Source: Polynucleobacter sp. AM-7D1
GTDB lineage: Bacteria; Pseudomonadota; Gammaproteobacteria; Burkholderiales; Burkholderiaceae
Length of the DNA: 64,000 bases
Direction: 5' to 3'
Assembly (NCBI RefSeq): GCF_018688455.1
Contig: NZ_CP061319.1
Coordinates: 1,550,001-1,614,000, forward strand
Part shown: positions 49,799 to 60,333 of the stretch, piece after piece
Layout of the letters: every line of letters starts with the position of its first letter
How positions within the stretch are numbered: position 1 is the stretch's first letter
The notes under the pieces: generated by a model
What the model saw: the letters and a program-made list of their open reading frames with translations, nothing else
Databases searched by the model: none
Told to the model about the DNA's origin: nothing
Translations under genes and position numbers: made by a program

Positions 49799-50704
49799 AT
49801 GTTAAGCCCATCCCCAAATTCCAGCAAAAAGGCATTTAGCCGGGTTGCGCTCGTCGGTAAATATCAGGCTGACGGCATGCAAGAACGCCTCAAGGACCTA
49901 GCTAGCCTGCTGGGCGAACAAGGTTGTGAGGTCTATGTTGAAAGCGCTACTGCAAGCCATCTGGGGCTAACTACCTACCCAGTCAAAAAGGCCGAGGAGT
50001 TTTCTGATGCCATTGATCTAGCAGTTGTTTTGGGTGGCGATGGCACGATGCTTGGCATTGGCCGTCAATTGGCGGGCAGCAAAGTTCCGCTGGTTGGCAT
50101 CAATATGGGTCGCCTGGGTTATATGACTGATATCCCAATCCAAAACGTTCAAACAGTCTTGCCGCAAATTATTGCCGGTGAATATGAAGCTGACACGAGG
50201 ACCCTGCTCGATGCAGTTGTCATGCGCAATGGCAAACAGATTAATCAGGCTCTCGCCTTAAATGATGTTGTTGTGAATCGTTCCGGAATTTCTGGAATGG
50301 TTGAACTTGCAGTCCGCGTCAATGGCTCGTTTATGTACAACCAGCGCTCTGATGGATTGATCGTATCGACCCCTACTGGCTCAACTGCCTACGCACTTTC
50401 TGCTGGCGGGCCTATTTTGCATCCACGCGTAGCCGGGATTCTGCTAGCCCCAATTGCCCCACACTCATTATCTAATCGCCCTATCGTATTGCCACAAGAT
50501 ATTGTGGTGAGCATCGAGGTAGTTGATGGTAGGGAAGTGATTGTGAACTTCGATATGCAATCACAGACTAATTTGCAATCAGGTGACATCATTGAAGTCA
50601 GTCAATCTAAAAAAACCATCACCCTACTTCATCCTCGCAGTCACAGTGACTACAAAACCTTGCGAGAGAAGTTACATTGGAATGAGTATCCATCGACATT
50701 CTGA
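49799..50704 (+). CDS. nadK: NAD kinase
   Basis: Phosphorylates NAD to NADP. From ATG 49799 ([20 protein letters not shown]) it has 301 residues; a frame extension of 25 codons upstream overlaps hrcA and is rejected. The GGDG motif is in [14 protein letters not shown] near residue 76, the NE/D motif is LNDVVVNR, and [16 protein letters not shown] follows. recN lies 26 bases downstream, and the hrcA/nadK/recN neighbourhood is widely conserved in proteobacteria. Confidence 0.95.
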   Translation: MLSPSPNSSKKAFSRVALVGKYQADGMQERLKDLASLLGEQGCEVYVESATASHLGLTTYPVKKAEEFSDAIDLAVVLGGDGTMLGIGRQLAGSKVPLVGINMGRLGYMTDIPIQNVQTVLPQIIAGEYEADTRTLLDAVVMRNGKQINQALALNDVVVNRSGISGMVELAVRVNGSFMYNQRSDGLIVSTPTGSTAYALSAGGPILHPRVAGILLAPIAPHSLSNRPIVLPQDIVVSIEVVDGREVIVNFDMQSQTNLQSGDIIEVSQSKKTITLLHPRSHSDYKTLREKLHWNEYPSTF

Positions 50705-50730
50705 TGTCGAACTTTTAGGTACGCTAGGTC

Positions 50731-52401
50731 ATGCTTCAAACACTATCGCTTCGTGACTTTGTCATTGTTGACCAGTTAGAACTAGATCTTTCCTCAGGTT
50801 TTACAGTCCTCACCGGTGAAACGGGTGCCGGTAAATCCATTCTCTTGGATGCGCTCAGCCTGGTATTGGGTGAGCGTGCAGATAGTAGCCAGATACGTGA
50901 GGGCTGCAATCGTGCAGAAATTAGCGCTCTCTTTAGAGTAGATTCACAGCAAATTCAACACTTTAATCAATGGCTTGATGAGCAAGGCTTTCCACTTGAA
51001 GATGATGGGCAAAGCCTGCTCCTCAAAAGAACTGTAGAGGTAAATGGTCGTAGCCGCGCTTTTATTAACGGCAGCGTAGCAACCTTGGCACAACTGCGTG
51101 AAGCAGGCGATCAGTTGGTTGATATTCATGGGCAGCATGCACATCAACTACTACTTAAAGGTGGCGCGCAACGTGAACTACTAGATCGCCATGCGAATCA
51201 CATGGATCTTGTGGTCGAGGTTTCTCAATTATTTAAAGCTCTAAATGAATCGCGTCGCAAACTAGAGCAAGCTGAAAATGCTGGGCAAGATATTGAACGT
51301 GAGCGTGAGCGCCTCGAATGGCAGCTAGAAGAGCTAAGCGAGCTCTCTCCACAAGAAGGTGAGTGGACATCCATTCAAAGTGAGCATGCTCGCCTAGCAA
51401 ATGGCGCAAAAATTATCAGTGGCTGCCAAGAAGCAATTGATGTTCTCAGCGATGCTGATAACTCTGTAGAGTCCACCCTCTCTAAAGCTAGCGCCAATAT
51501 GAGTGCATTGGCAGAGCATGACTCATCATTAAGCGAAATCAGCCAAGCGCTGGAGTCTGCACAAATTCAGATTGATGAAGCAGTACACAGCCTCAATCGC
51601 TACTTACAAAAACTGGATTTAGATCCTGCCCGCCTTGGTGAAGTGGAGGAGCGTATGCAAGCACTCCATGGGGCAGCTAGAAAATATCGTACCGAGGCAG
51701 ATGACCTGCCAAAACTACTACTTGATACCACTGAACGTTTAGAAGCATTGACAGCATCTCAAAATATAGAGGCTCTGCGCGAGAAGGTGAAACAAGAAGA
51801 ATTAGCCTATCTCAAGCAAGCAAAACAACTCTCACAAAAACGTAGTAAAGCAGCGCTAGATTTAGGCAAGCAGGTTACCGCTGCCATGCAGGACCTATCA
51901 ATGGCGGGTGGTCAGCTGGAGATTGCTTTGCTACCCCTTTCAGAAGGAAGTGCCCAGGGTCTTGAGCAAATTGAGTTTTTGGTTGCAGGTCATGCTGGGA
52001 GCACCCCACGCTCGTTAGCAAAAGTGGCTTCCGGCGGGGAGTTGGCCCGCATCAGTCTGGCCATTAGCGTCATCACCAGCAAGGCGTCATTTACCCCAAC
52101 CCTGATATTTGATGAGGTTGATGCCGGCATTGGTGGCGCTGTTGCAGAGACAGTTGGAAAGTTGCTACGTCAACTAGGCGAATCACATCAAATTCTGTGC
52201 GTGACCCATTTGCCGCAAGTGGCTGCGCAAGGAAATCACCATCTAAAAGTCAGCAAATCACAGGCGGGCGATAAAACCCTATCCCAAGTTATGCCGCTAG
52301 GAAGATCCGAAAGAGTTGAGGAGGTGGCTCGGATGCTGGGAGGAACAACGATCACCGACACAACTCGTCGACATGCTCGAGAACTACTAGAGCAAAGTTA
52401 A
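50731..52401 (+). CDS. recN: DNA repair protein RecN
   Basis: SMC-like ATPase acting early in double-strand-break repair. 556 residues with Walker A LTGETGAGKSILLDALSLVLGE (near 28-49), a long central coiled coil (about 155-370) broken by a short globular part, the ABC signature VASGGELARISLA near 435 and Walker B LIFDEVDAGIGG. No LexA-type operator was recognised upstream. It converges on glnE with five bases between the stops. Confidence 0.96.
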   Translation: MLQTLSLRDFVIVDQLELDLSSGFTVLTGETGAGKSILLDALSLVLGERADSSQIREGCNRAEISALFRVDSQQIQHFNQWLDEQGFPLEDDGQSLLLKRTVEVNGRSRAFINGSVATLAQLREAGDQLVDIHGQHAHQLLLKGGAQRELLDRHANHMDLVVEVSQLFKALNESRRKLEQAENAGQDIERERERLEWQLEELSELSPQEGEWTSIQSEHARLANGAKIISGCQEAIDVLSDADNSVESTLSKASANMSALAEHDSSLSEISQALESAQIQIDEAVHSLNRYLQKLDLDPARLGEVEERMQALHGAARKYRTEADDLPKLLLDTTERLEALTASQNIEALREKVKQEELAYLKQAKQLSQKRSKAALDLGKQVTAAMQDLSMAGGQLEIALLPLSEGSAQGLEQIEFLVAGHAGSTPRSLAKVASGGELARISLAISVITSKASFTPTLIFDEVDAGIGGAVAETVGKLLRQLGESHQILCVTHLPQVAAQGNHHLKVSKSQAGDKTLSQVMPLGRSERVEEVARMLGGTTITDTTRRHARELLEQS

Positions 52402-52406
52402 GCTTT

Positions 52407-55223
52407 TCAAGCATTCGATGGCGCAAGGAATATTTCCTGCCATAGAGCCAACACCACTTCTCTTGCTTCAACCAATTGCGGTTCAAGTCCCAAATCTACC
52501 CGCGTCTTTTCTGCACCATCTAAACGCAAGCGATGTTGACGCGCTCGCAGTAGACGATAAGCATCGCCTACATCTTGGGCCATCGAAGCTTGAATTAAAC
52601 CCGCCTCTCCAGCAATGCGCAGCAAGGCGATATTTCCTAAATTACCAATCAGTTGTGGGTGGGTATTTGAAAATGCTAAGACCAAAAATTGCACAATAAA
52701 CTCAATATCTACCATGCCGCCGGCATCATGCTTTAAATCAAAGTCGGGAGTCGGATTTGGATGCCCAGCATGGACTTTGCGACGCATTTCTAAAATCTCA
52801 TGGCGTAACTGATCAACATCACGCTTTTGACTTAAAACCTCAAAACGCACATCATCAAAGAATGCTCCAAGCGCTTTACTTCCCGCCGAGAACCTTGCGC
52901 GCGTCAGAGCTTGATGCTCCCAAACCCAAGCAGCATTATCACCTTCACGTAGTTGGTATTTCTTAAACGCATCGGCATTGGTTACCAGGAATCCTGCGGA
53001 GCCATTTGGACGAAGACGTGTGTCGATTTCAAACAGACTACCAGTTGATGTGTAAGCGGTTAACCAATTGATCATGCGCTTGGCTAGTAAGGCGTAAATT
53101 TCTTGAGCAGCAAAATCGGTTTCCTCGGCTTGATATAAAAAAACCAAGTCCAAATCGGAGGCATATCCCAATTCTTTACCGCCTAACTTTCCATAGGAGA
53201 TCACCGCAAATGGTGCGGTCGCATCAAGAGGTAATTCGAACTTCTTAGCAACGCTAGGCCATACGCGCTCAAAAGTAGTCTGCAAGATTAAGTCCGCTAA
53301 TGCAGATAAATGATCGCTGACCTTCTCGACTGAAAGCTCACGATCAACGCCAATTCCCAAATCCGCCAAAAGCGTAATAAAGGTCTCGGTGTGGTGGGTA
53401 ATGCGCAAAATATCCATGGCCTGCTCTGAGCCATCGCCATCAGCCATCACGTCATCCAGACGCATTTCTAATGTGGCTTTTACTTCCTGCCAATATTGCT
53501 CCGGCTGTTCAATAAGGGCTTTTTCAGTACGTGAGTTAAGTAAGTAATCTAAAAGGTGGGGATGCCTAGTTAAATACTCCGCACCCCATTGAGAGGCCTT
53601 GAGCAAAGCGAGCACATTAGATAGCGCCTGCGGATACTCTGACAAAATCGATAAATAAGCACTGCGTCGAGCAACCGCCTCTAATAAATCAAAAAAGCGA
53701 AGCAAAGTTTGGTCTGCACTAATTCCTGTAGGCTGATCTGCCTGCAAACTATCTGCAGCCTTACGAATGAGATTGTTGAAAATGATCCTGCTTTTCTCTG
53801 GCAACTGTCTTTGCTTTGAGCTATCAATCCAAGACAGCCAGCGAGTTGCAGACTCTGGAAACAGCATGCCGTTCGGCTCCCACCCTGCCGGCAAGGAGGC
53901 ATTGTCTAGACGCGCTGCATCATCAAGCACAAATGCTTTTTCAAAATACTGGGCTACTGCCGCTTGATGTTTATCGAGCTCGGACATGAATGCATCTCGG
54001 TCTTGAGATTGATTAGGGCCAACCATGCTCGCTGCTAAGCGAGTGCGTGCACCCTCATCCTCGGGCAAATAGTGTGTCTGCTGATCCTCCCACACCTGAA
54101 TGCGATGCTCTAAGCGGCGCAAGTATATATAAGCCGCCTTCAGATCCTCTACTTCGCTAGCAGGCAGAATTTCTTTTTGCTTCACCAAGTCCAAAACTTC
54201 TAGAGTGGGACGAATGCGAAAACGAGGATCTGTACCTCCGCGCATTAACTGAAACATTTGCGCTAAGAATTCAATCTCACGGATGCCGCCACGGCCTAAC
54301 TTAATATCCCTGGATCGACCATAATGATTGGAGGAACGCTTCTCAGCTTCATGCTGTATCTGCGCATGCAATTCACGGATGGATGCAATCACACCATAAT
54401 CTAAGTGCCGGCGATAGACAAAAGGACGAATGAGTTGATCAAGCTCCCGCTCACAATGAGCAAAATCAGGTGATTCCGGTAAAGGCGCAATCAACCTCCC
54501 CTTAATCCAAGCGTAGCGCTCCCACTCCCTGCCCTGTACTAGGAGGTACTCCTCGAGCATATCGAGACTACAGACCAAAGGGCCAGAATCTCCATTGGGT
54601 CTCAGGCGCATATCTACCCGAAACACAAATCCATTTGCATCATGCTCTGCTAATAGTTTTATCAAACGCTTACCCATTCGAGTAAACCACTCGTGATAGG
54701 AGAGGCTCTTAGGCCCACCTTGCGTATCCCCTTCGTGCTCATACAAAAAGATTAGGTCGATATCAGAAGAAAGGTTAAGCTCTAAGCCGCCCAACTTACC
54801 CATGCCCACCACCATCAAAGGCATCTCTGAATCAGTGACCGTGCTCCAAGGCAAACCAAAGCGACGCTGCAGGTCTTCGCGAATATAGGCAATCGATAGT
54901 GCAACCACCTCCTCAGCAAAGTGACTGAGTGCATGCGTCACCTCACCAAGGCTGGCCATACCATTGAGATCTCGGAAGGCAATCCAGAGCATGAGGCGCT
55001 GCCTAGCCAACCTCAGATCAGCCATAAATTGAGCCTCATCCTGATCTGGAGAAGCTAAAGCATCCTGACAAGGGGTTAATAGATCCTTAATCCCGGCAAC
55101 ATCTACCTTGCGAGCACCCTGTAAGCGAAGCCACTCTACCCACTCAGGGCGAGAATGAAGCCAACGTTGAGCGTAGCTGGAGTGCTGCTTAAGAAATTCA
55201 ATTTGGACAGGAAAGCTAGTCAT
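52407..55223 (-). CDS. glnE: Bifunctional glutamine synthetase adenylyltransferase/deadenylylase
   Basis: Controls glutamine synthetase by adding or removing AMP in response to PII. The 938-residue protein has two nucleotidyltransferase-like domains: the N-terminal adenylyl-removing domain with GMGKLGGLELNLSSDIDLIFLY near residue 130 and the C-terminal adenylylating domain with SYGKLGGKELGYASDLDLVFLY near 680, each with the metal-binding Asp pair and separated by a regulatory region. Length is normal. The start region has a TAATAT hexamer six bases upstream of the ATG. Confidence 0.96.
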   Translation of the reverse strand: MTSFPVQIEFLKQHSSYAQRWLHSRPEWVEWLRLQGARKVDVAGIKDLLTPCQDALASPDQDEAQFMADLRLARQRLMLWIAFRDLNGMASLGEVTHALSHFAEEVVALSIAYIREDLQRRFGLPWSTVTDSEMPLMVVGMGKLGGLELNLSSDIDLIFLYEHEGDTQGGPKSLSYHEWFTRMGKRLIKLLAEHDANGFVFRVDMRLRPNGDSGPLVCSLDMLEEYLLVQGREWERYAWIKGRLIAPLPESPDFAHCERELDQLIRPFVYRRHLDYGVIASIRELHAQIQHEAEKRSSNHYGRSRDIKLGRGGIREIEFLAQMFQLMRGGTDPRFRIRPTLEVLDLVKQKEILPASEVEDLKAAYIYLRRLEHRIQVWEDQQTHYLPEDEGARTRLAASMVGPNQSQDRDAFMSELDKHQAAVAQYFEKAFVLDDAARLDNASLPAGWEPNGMLFPESATRWLSWIDSSKQRQLPEKSRIIFNNLIRKAADSLQADQPTGISADQTLLRFFDLLEAVARRSAYLSILSEYPQALSNVLALLKASQWGAEYLTRHPHLLDYLLNSRTEKALIEQPEQYWQEVKATLEMRLDDVMADGDGSEQAMDILRITHHTETFITLLADLGIGVDRELSVEKVSDHLSALADLILQTTFERVWPSVAKKFELPLDATAPFAVISYGKLGGKELGYASDLDLVFLYQAEETDFAAQEIYALLAKRMINWLTAYTSTGSLFEIDTRLRPNGSAGFLVTNADAFKKYQLREGDNAAWVWEHQALTRARFSAGSKALGAFFDDVRFEVLSQKRDVDQLRHEILEMRRKVHAGHPNPTPDFDLKHDAGGMVDIEFIVQFLVLAFSNTHPQLIGNLGNIALLRIAGEAGLIQASMAQDVGDAYRLLRARQHRLRLDGAEKTRVDLGLEPQLVEAREVVLALWQEIFLAPSNA

Positions 55224-55229
55224 TTCTCT

Positions 55230-55235
55230 ATATTA
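55230..55235 (-). promoter_or_regulatory. Possible glnE -10 element, leaderless arrangement
   Basis: TAATAT on the minus strand (four of six matches to consensus) ends six bases before the glnE ATG. No -35 is convincing, so this is weaker than the other cases. Confidence 0.35.
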
Positions 55236-55264
55236 ATCCGACTCTATATTCAAACCGCAGAAGC

Positions 55265-55294
55265 TTGGCGAGCAAGCAAGGGCTGACGGATAAT
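55265..55294 (+). promoter_or_regulatory. yhdP-like gene promoter, predicted leaderless start
   Basis: -35 TTGGCG (55265-55270), an 18-base spacer, -10 GATAAT (55289-55294), then seven bases to ATG 55302. There is no good Shine-Dalgarno sequence. Confidence 0.65.
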
Positions 55295-55301
55295 AGAGTC
55301 T

Positions 55302-58300
55302 ATGCTTCAAAATATCATCCGGACTCGCCTGCAGAGCGTGCTTCAAAAACGTCCACCAGGCTCTAGCGGCGGTTGGCGCAAGCGCGCCCTCATACTTGCT
55401 GGTATTACCGTGGCTTTTTTTGTACTTGGCCATCTTGGGGTGCGCTTTATTCTCTGGCCTCAGATCGAAAAATCTAAGCCGACCCTAGAGCATTTGATGA
55501 GTGCGCGCTTAGGCGCCAACATCACGATGGATGACGTACAAGTATCTTGGACCGGAATTCGTCCGAGTTTTGTGATTCAGGGATTGAGGTTTAACAGCTC
55601 AAAAACGTCGACCCCTCCCCTACTTATTCAAAACATCAATGGGCAACTTAGCTGGCTAACTTTTTATCACTTAGCCCCGTATTTTCATGAGATCACATTT
55701 GATCAGATTGAGCTTTACGCACAACGAGATGCAAAAGGTGCGATCTCAATTGCCGGAATTCCCATTCACAGCAAAGAGAATGACTTTTCTGCCGAGAATT
55801 GGTTGTTTGCTCAAAACGACATACAAATCAACAACGCCAAAATATTTTGGGAAGATCAGCAAAGTCGAAAGTTAAAGACCTCAATTGACATTCAAAGCAT
55901 CCACCTAAAAAATGGCATTCGCAGTCATCAAGGTCAGTTGCTTGTGCAAACACCTTGGAGTGCTAGCCCAATCAAACTCCAGGCTGACTTTGTTCATCAC
56001 CTTGGGGGACAAGAAGGTAATTGGCGAGATTGGATCGGAAGCTTTTCATGGGAGTTTACTGAACTCAAGCTCAGCCATATTTCTAAGGATATTAGCCTGC
56101 CACTCCATGATCTCGGTGGCAATGTCAACTCTCAGGGCAGCATAAAACTCGATAGCGGAAAAGCCAATGGTGGGCAAATCTCGTTGGCGGCCGATAATCT
56201 CCGAGTCCAATTAAATCAAGGCGAAGATCCTCTTGAGTTCGGTAGGTTGGAAACCAATCTAGTGCAGGGTGCAGATGGTGGCCTCAATTCCATCACAACA
56301 AAAACTTTGGCATGGCGCAATATTGACAGCCCCAGCACCGCTCCTCTTGAAAAATTAAGCCCCATTACTTTCCGCTGGCGCTCCCCTAAGGATGGTGGTG
56401 AAATCACAGAGTTCGGCTTCTCCTCACCTAAAATACAAGTAGAGGATGTTGCACTTTTCGCACTCAATCTTCCTCTCCCGAAAAAAATACATCAGTGGAT
56501 TAAGATTTCTGAAGCAGATGGTGAGCTGCAGAACTTAGAGATCAATTGGTCTGAAAAAAAATCTGCTCTATCCACCTTACCAATTCCGGGCAATTGGTTT
56601 TCGGCTAATAAACTTGATTACACCATCAGCGCAAAGCTCAATGACATTAGCTTTACTGGAGTAAACAAATCGATGCCATCAGCCTTGAATTTGTCCGGCA
56701 GCTTAGTCAGCGATCAGAAGCAAGGCAGCTTCACACTCGACTCTACAAATCTTGAATTGGAGATGCATGATTTTTTATCCGACCCTGAGATTCAATTAGA
56801 CCGCGCAAAAGGTTCCATTAGTTGGTCCAAGCAAAAAGGTGGTTGGCTCATTAATGCCAAGAAAATGCAGTTGAGTAACTCTGAAATCACCACCAATTTT
56901 GATCTGAGCTACCTTATTGGTGCCCCCAAGCAACCCGATCAAATGACGCTAGATATGGATTTCGTTAAGGCTAAATTAGCGACAGCGCATCGCTATCTAC
57001 CTGTTGGAATGGATAAGGATAGTCGCTCCTATCTGAGTAAGGCATTTGAGGCTGGAGAGATTCAAAATGGCTCTTTACATATTAAGGGCGACCCAAATCA
57101 AGTGCCTTACCCTAGCGGAACTGCGGGGGAACTCAGCTTGCATCTACCTTTCTCCGCCGCAATATTCAAGCCAGCACCCTTGCTGCCAAAAAGCCAAGGG
57201 GTTTGGCAAGCATTTAGTAATGTCAGCGGCAACATTGACATGAAACAAGCAATCTTGAATGTAGATGTTAATAAAGCTAACTATAAAAAAGTGGCGCTTT
57301 CGAATGTCAAATCACAAATACCTAATCTCAGCGCTAAAAACCTAAACTTACTCATCAATGGCTCAATCGAAGGTGAAGGCTCGGAAATTCTGGAGTACTT
57401 ATTTGCATCGCCTGTGGGCGTCAAACAAGTCAACATAGCTAAAAACCTCACCCTCAAGGGTCCAGTTAATTTAGGTCTTGACTTAAAAGTTCCACTGTCT
57501 GGAAGCGATGATGTTCACTTCGATGCAAAAATTAACCTCCCCGGTAATCAAGCCCAATGGGGACAAGCTCCTCCATTAAACAATCTGATGGGTAAAGTGC
57601 GAATTACTGAGGTCAATCCAGAGTTTGAAAATATCACTGCAAACTTTTTGGGTGGAGACTTGAAAATTGTAAGCGCTCCCTCCGCAGCAGGAAATACTAG
57701 CTTCAGCATTAGGGGTGACATCAATGCTAGCTTCATCAAAGATTACATCTCAGGAAATTTAAAATCCTCAGCTCATCCAGCGCTACTGACTGCAATGAGC
57801 GGATCAGCCAAATATGAAGGCTTGATTAACTTTAATAAAGCGGGAAGTCAAACCAATCTGAAATTTGATTTACGCAATTGGGCAAGCTCTGCTCCTGCAC
57901 CTGCCAACAAATTAGCGGGAACCCCCATGCTAGGTGAGCTCAGCCTAAAAACTTACCCGGCAGGCAAGATCAGTTCAGTACATTCAGATTGGTCTGGAAA
58001 ATTAGGGGATCAATATTTCCTCCAAGGAAATCTCAATTTCGCGAATGAAATAAAAAATGCTTTAGGAGTGGGATTGCCGGCACCATTACCACAACAAGGT
58101 AGTTCGTTTCACTTAGTAAGCAATGAACTCAATCTTGATCAATGGGTAGATTTTTTGGGAGCAAAAAAGCCAAGCAATAAAGCTGGCGATGTTAAACCGT
58201 CTGAAACTCCTGAAGAGGATGTCCAAATTTCTGCTCAAGTAAAGAAATTAATTGCTCTAGATCGCGAATGGACTGATATCAGTATGCAGTCCCAGAAGAA

Positions 58301-59459
58301 AAATAGGATCTGGCAACTCCAATTAAATGCACCTCAAATTGCTGGTCAAGTGCAATGGCACCCCAGCAGTGGCGATCATCCGAGCGGGCTAATTGCTGGA
58401 AGACTTGCGCGCCTGAAAGTGCCAGATCAACGCATAGCTCCTGATCCACTCAACAAGGAAGATAGCCCACAAAAACCATCTTCAGTTAAGACCCCCGTCA
58501 ACCCCAACGCAATTCCTAGTTTAGATTTAGCAATTGATGACTTCAGCTGGAAAAAAGCAAAGTTGGGTACGGTAAAGATCCAATCGAGAACCAGCCAGGA
58601 TCTCGTGAAAATCGATTCTATTCAGATTAATAATCCTCAAGGCAACTCCATCGTCAAAGGTCAATGGAGTGCCAGAACTCCAAACGTTGCAGAGCAGAGC
58701 TCTTTCACTGCCAATGTGAACATCCAAGATGCCGGACAAATTATTTCTCATTGGAGTAACTCTAAGTCTGTAGAGGGTGGGGAAGGAAAACTCAATGCTT
58801 CACTCTCATGGTCTGGATCACCCTTTTCACCAAACTATGATTCTTTAGCTGGCGCCGTTAGCCTCGACCTTGCTAAAGGTCGCCTACTTGAAGTCAATTC
58901 TGATGGCGCAAAATTACTAGATGTGTTGAGTCTACAAAGCTTGTTTAGATTTGCCACCTTGGACTTAAAAGGCAGCCTTGGCAGTATAGCTACCAAGGGC
59001 ACCCCATTTAACTCAATTAATAGCAATTTTGAGGTCGCGCAGGGCATTGCACAAACTAAGCAATTCACGATGGTTCTGGATCAGGCTCGTGTTGCAATGA
59101 CTGGGCAAATTAACGTGCCCAAAGAAACTCAAGATTTACGCATCACTATTTTCCCAACAATTGATGCCACAGCCGGCTCACTGGCAGCATTTGCGATTAA
59201 CCCAATTATTGGTCTGGGGGCGGTCGTAGGCCAATATCTCATTACCAATCAAATTAATCGCAGCATGCAAACGGATTATTTAATTCAGGGTTCTTGGGAT
59301 AATCCAGAGGTGATCCCTCTCGATCAGAAGGGTCAACCGCTTGATGCAAAAACATTAGAAACAATTCGCACTAAGAATCTTTTAAAAGAGCAAACTAAAC
59401 CTAGTACACCAAATTCTGCGCCCGCAAATCCACCTGCAAATCAAAATACCCCCACCTAA
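55302..59459 (+). CDS. YhdP-family AsmA-like envelope protein
   Basis: Very large (1385-residue) envelope protein of the YhdP/AsmA-like group (TIGR02099, DUF3971). One N-terminal membrane anchor at about 28-52 is followed by a huge beta-rich periplasmic region. In E. coli, YhdP with TamB and YdbH moves phospholipids to the outer membrane. Family marks are VRFILWPQIEKSKPTLEHLMSARLGANITMDDVQVSWTGIRPSFVIQGL near 45-92 and a C-terminal AsmA-like domain (about 1190-1340) with LRITIFPTIDATAGSLAAFAINPIIGLGAVVGQYLI. The tail is Pro/Asn/Thr-rich. It heads a run with a nitrilase and tldD, the same order as in other betaproteobacteria. Confidence 0.92.
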   Translation: MLQNIIRTRLQSVLQKRPPGSSGGWRKRALILAGITVAFFVLGHLGVRFILWPQIEKSKPTLEHLMSARLGANITMDDVQVSWTGIRPSFVIQGLRFNSSKTSTPPLLIQNINGQLSWLTFYHLAPYFHEITFDQIELYAQRDAKGAISIAGIPIHSKENDFSAENWLFAQNDIQINNAKIFWEDQQSRKLKTSIDIQSIHLKNGIRSHQGQLLVQTPWSASPIKLQADFVHHLGGQEGNWRDWIGSFSWEFTELKLSHISKDISLPLHDLGGNVNSQGSIKLDSGKANGGQISLAADNLRVQLNQGEDPLEFGRLETNLVQGADGGLNSITTKTLAWRNIDSPSTAPLEKLSPITFRWRSPKDGGEITEFGFSSPKIQVEDVALFALNLPLPKKIHQWIKISEADGELQNLEINWSEKKSALSTLPIPGNWFSANKLDYTISAKLNDISFTGVNKSMPSALNLSGSLVSDQKQGSFTLDSTNLELEMHDFLSDPEIQLDRAKGSISWSKQKGGWLINAKKMQLSNSEITTNFDLSYLIGAPKQPDQMTLDMDFVKAKLATAHRYLPVGMDKDSRSYLSKAFEAGEIQNGSLHIKGDPNQVPYPSGTAGELSLHLPFSAAIFKPAPLLPKSQGVWQAFSNVSGNIDMKQAILNVDVNKANYKKVALSNVKSQIPNLSAKNLNLLINGSIEGEGSEILEYLFASPVGVKQVNIAKNLTLKGPVNLGLDLKVPLSGSDDVHFDAKINLPGNQAQWGQAPPLNNLMGKVRITEVNPEFENITANFLGGDLKIVSAPSAAGNTSFSIRGDINASFIKDYISGNLKSSAHPALLTAMSGSAKYEGLINFNKAGSQTNLKFDLRNWASSAPAPANKLAGTPMLGELSLKTYPAGKISSVHSDWSGKLGDQYFLQGNLNFANEIKNALGVGLPAPLPQQGSSFHLVSNELNLDQWVDFLGAKKPSNKAGDVKPSETPEEDVQISAQVKKLIALDREWTDISMQSQKKNRIWQLQLNAPQIAGQVQWHPSSGDHPSGLIAGRLARLKVPDQRIAPDPLNKEDSPQKPSSVKTPVNPNAIPSLDLAIDDFSWKKAKLGTVKIQSRTSQDLVKIDSIQINNPQGNSIVKGQWSARTPNVAEQSSFTANVNIQDAGQIISHWSNSKSVEGGEGKLNASLSWSGSPFSPNYDSLAGAVSLDLAKGRLLEVNSDGAKLLDVLSLQSLFRFATLDLKGSLGSIATKGTPFNSINSNFEVAQGIAQTKQFTMVLDQARVAMTGQINVPKETQDLRITIFPTIDATAGSLAAFAINPIIGLGAVVGQYLITNQINRSMQTDYLIQGSWDNPEVIPLDQKGQPLDAKTLETIRTKNLLKEQTKPSTPNSAPANPPANQNTPT

Positions 59460-59475
59460 ACGCTAGGCTAAACAG

Positions 59476-60309
59476 ATGAACTCGCTAAGAAATACTTCTG
59501 AACTCAATATGGCTTCGATACAAATGGTATCGACCCCTAGCCTCAGCGAGAACCTTGAGGTTGCTGAAGGCTTGATTAAAGCTGCCGCTGACTGCGGTGC
59601 TCAGATTGCCGTACTGCCAGAATATTTTTGCCTAATGGGCTTGAAAGATACAGATAAGGTAAACGCACGAGAAGCTGCCGGATCAGGTCCAATTCAAGAG
59701 CGCCTTGCAGCTATAGCCCAAGAAAATAATATTTATCTCGTGGCTGGCACTATTCCTCTTGAGGCGAAAGAGTCCAACAAAGTTCTCAACACCTCTCTAG
59801 TATTTGATCCCACGGGAATGCAAATCGCTCGCTACGACAAAATCCACTTGTTTGGTTTTCAAACTGAAACGGAGCGTTACGAAGAATCAGAAACGATTGC
59901 AGCAGGTAGTCAGCCAGGTCAATTTGCCATCAGGATCAATGAAGTTGACTGGCACTTTGGATTAAGTATTTGTTATGACCTTCGTTTTCCAGAGCTGTAC
60001 CGCGCCCTCGGACAAGTCGATTGTCACATCATTCCAGCTGCATTCACCTACACAACTGGTAAGGATCATTGGGAGATCCTCTTGCGCGCACGTGCTATTG
60101 AAAACCAGTGCTATGTACTATCGTCAGCTCAAGGCGGTGTACACCTAAATCAACGTCGAACCTGGGGTGAGAGCATGCTCATTGACCCTTGGGGCGAGAT
60201 TCTGAGAAATCTTCCTGAAGGGGAGGGTTTTATTCAGGGCAAACTCAGCAAAGATAAATTAAAAGAGGTACGCTCTAAGCTACCGGCACTAAAACACCGC
60301 AAGCTTTAA
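59476..60309 (+). CDS. Carbon-nitrogen hydrolase (nitrilase superfamily, Nit-type)
   Basis: A 277-residue amidase-type hydrolase. The catalytic triad is present: Glu in VLPEYFCLMG (near 50), Lys in RYDKIHLFGFQTE (near 119) and Cys in FGLSICYDLRFPELYR (near 165). The sequence best fits the Nit branch that includes deaminated glutathione amidase, but substrate is an inference. An internal ATG at residue 12 (MASIQMVSTPS) is closer to the usual start and may be the true one. It lies 16 bases behind yhdP and 24 before tldD. Confidence 0.9.
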   Translation: MNSLRNTSELNMASIQMVSTPSLSENLEVAEGLIKAAADCGAQIAVLPEYFCLMGLKDTDKVNAREAAGSGPIQERLAAIAQENNIYLVAGTIPLEAKESNKVLNTSLVFDPTGMQIARYDKIHLFGFQTETERYEESETIAAGSQPGQFAIRINEVDWHFGLSICYDLRFPELYRALGQVDCHIIPAAFTYTTGKDHWEILLRARAIENQCYVLSSAQGGVHLNQRRTWGESMLIDPWGEILRNLPEGEGFIQGKLSKDKLKEVRSKLPALKHRKL

Positions 60310-60333
60310 TACAGAAAGTTCAACAAAATCAAG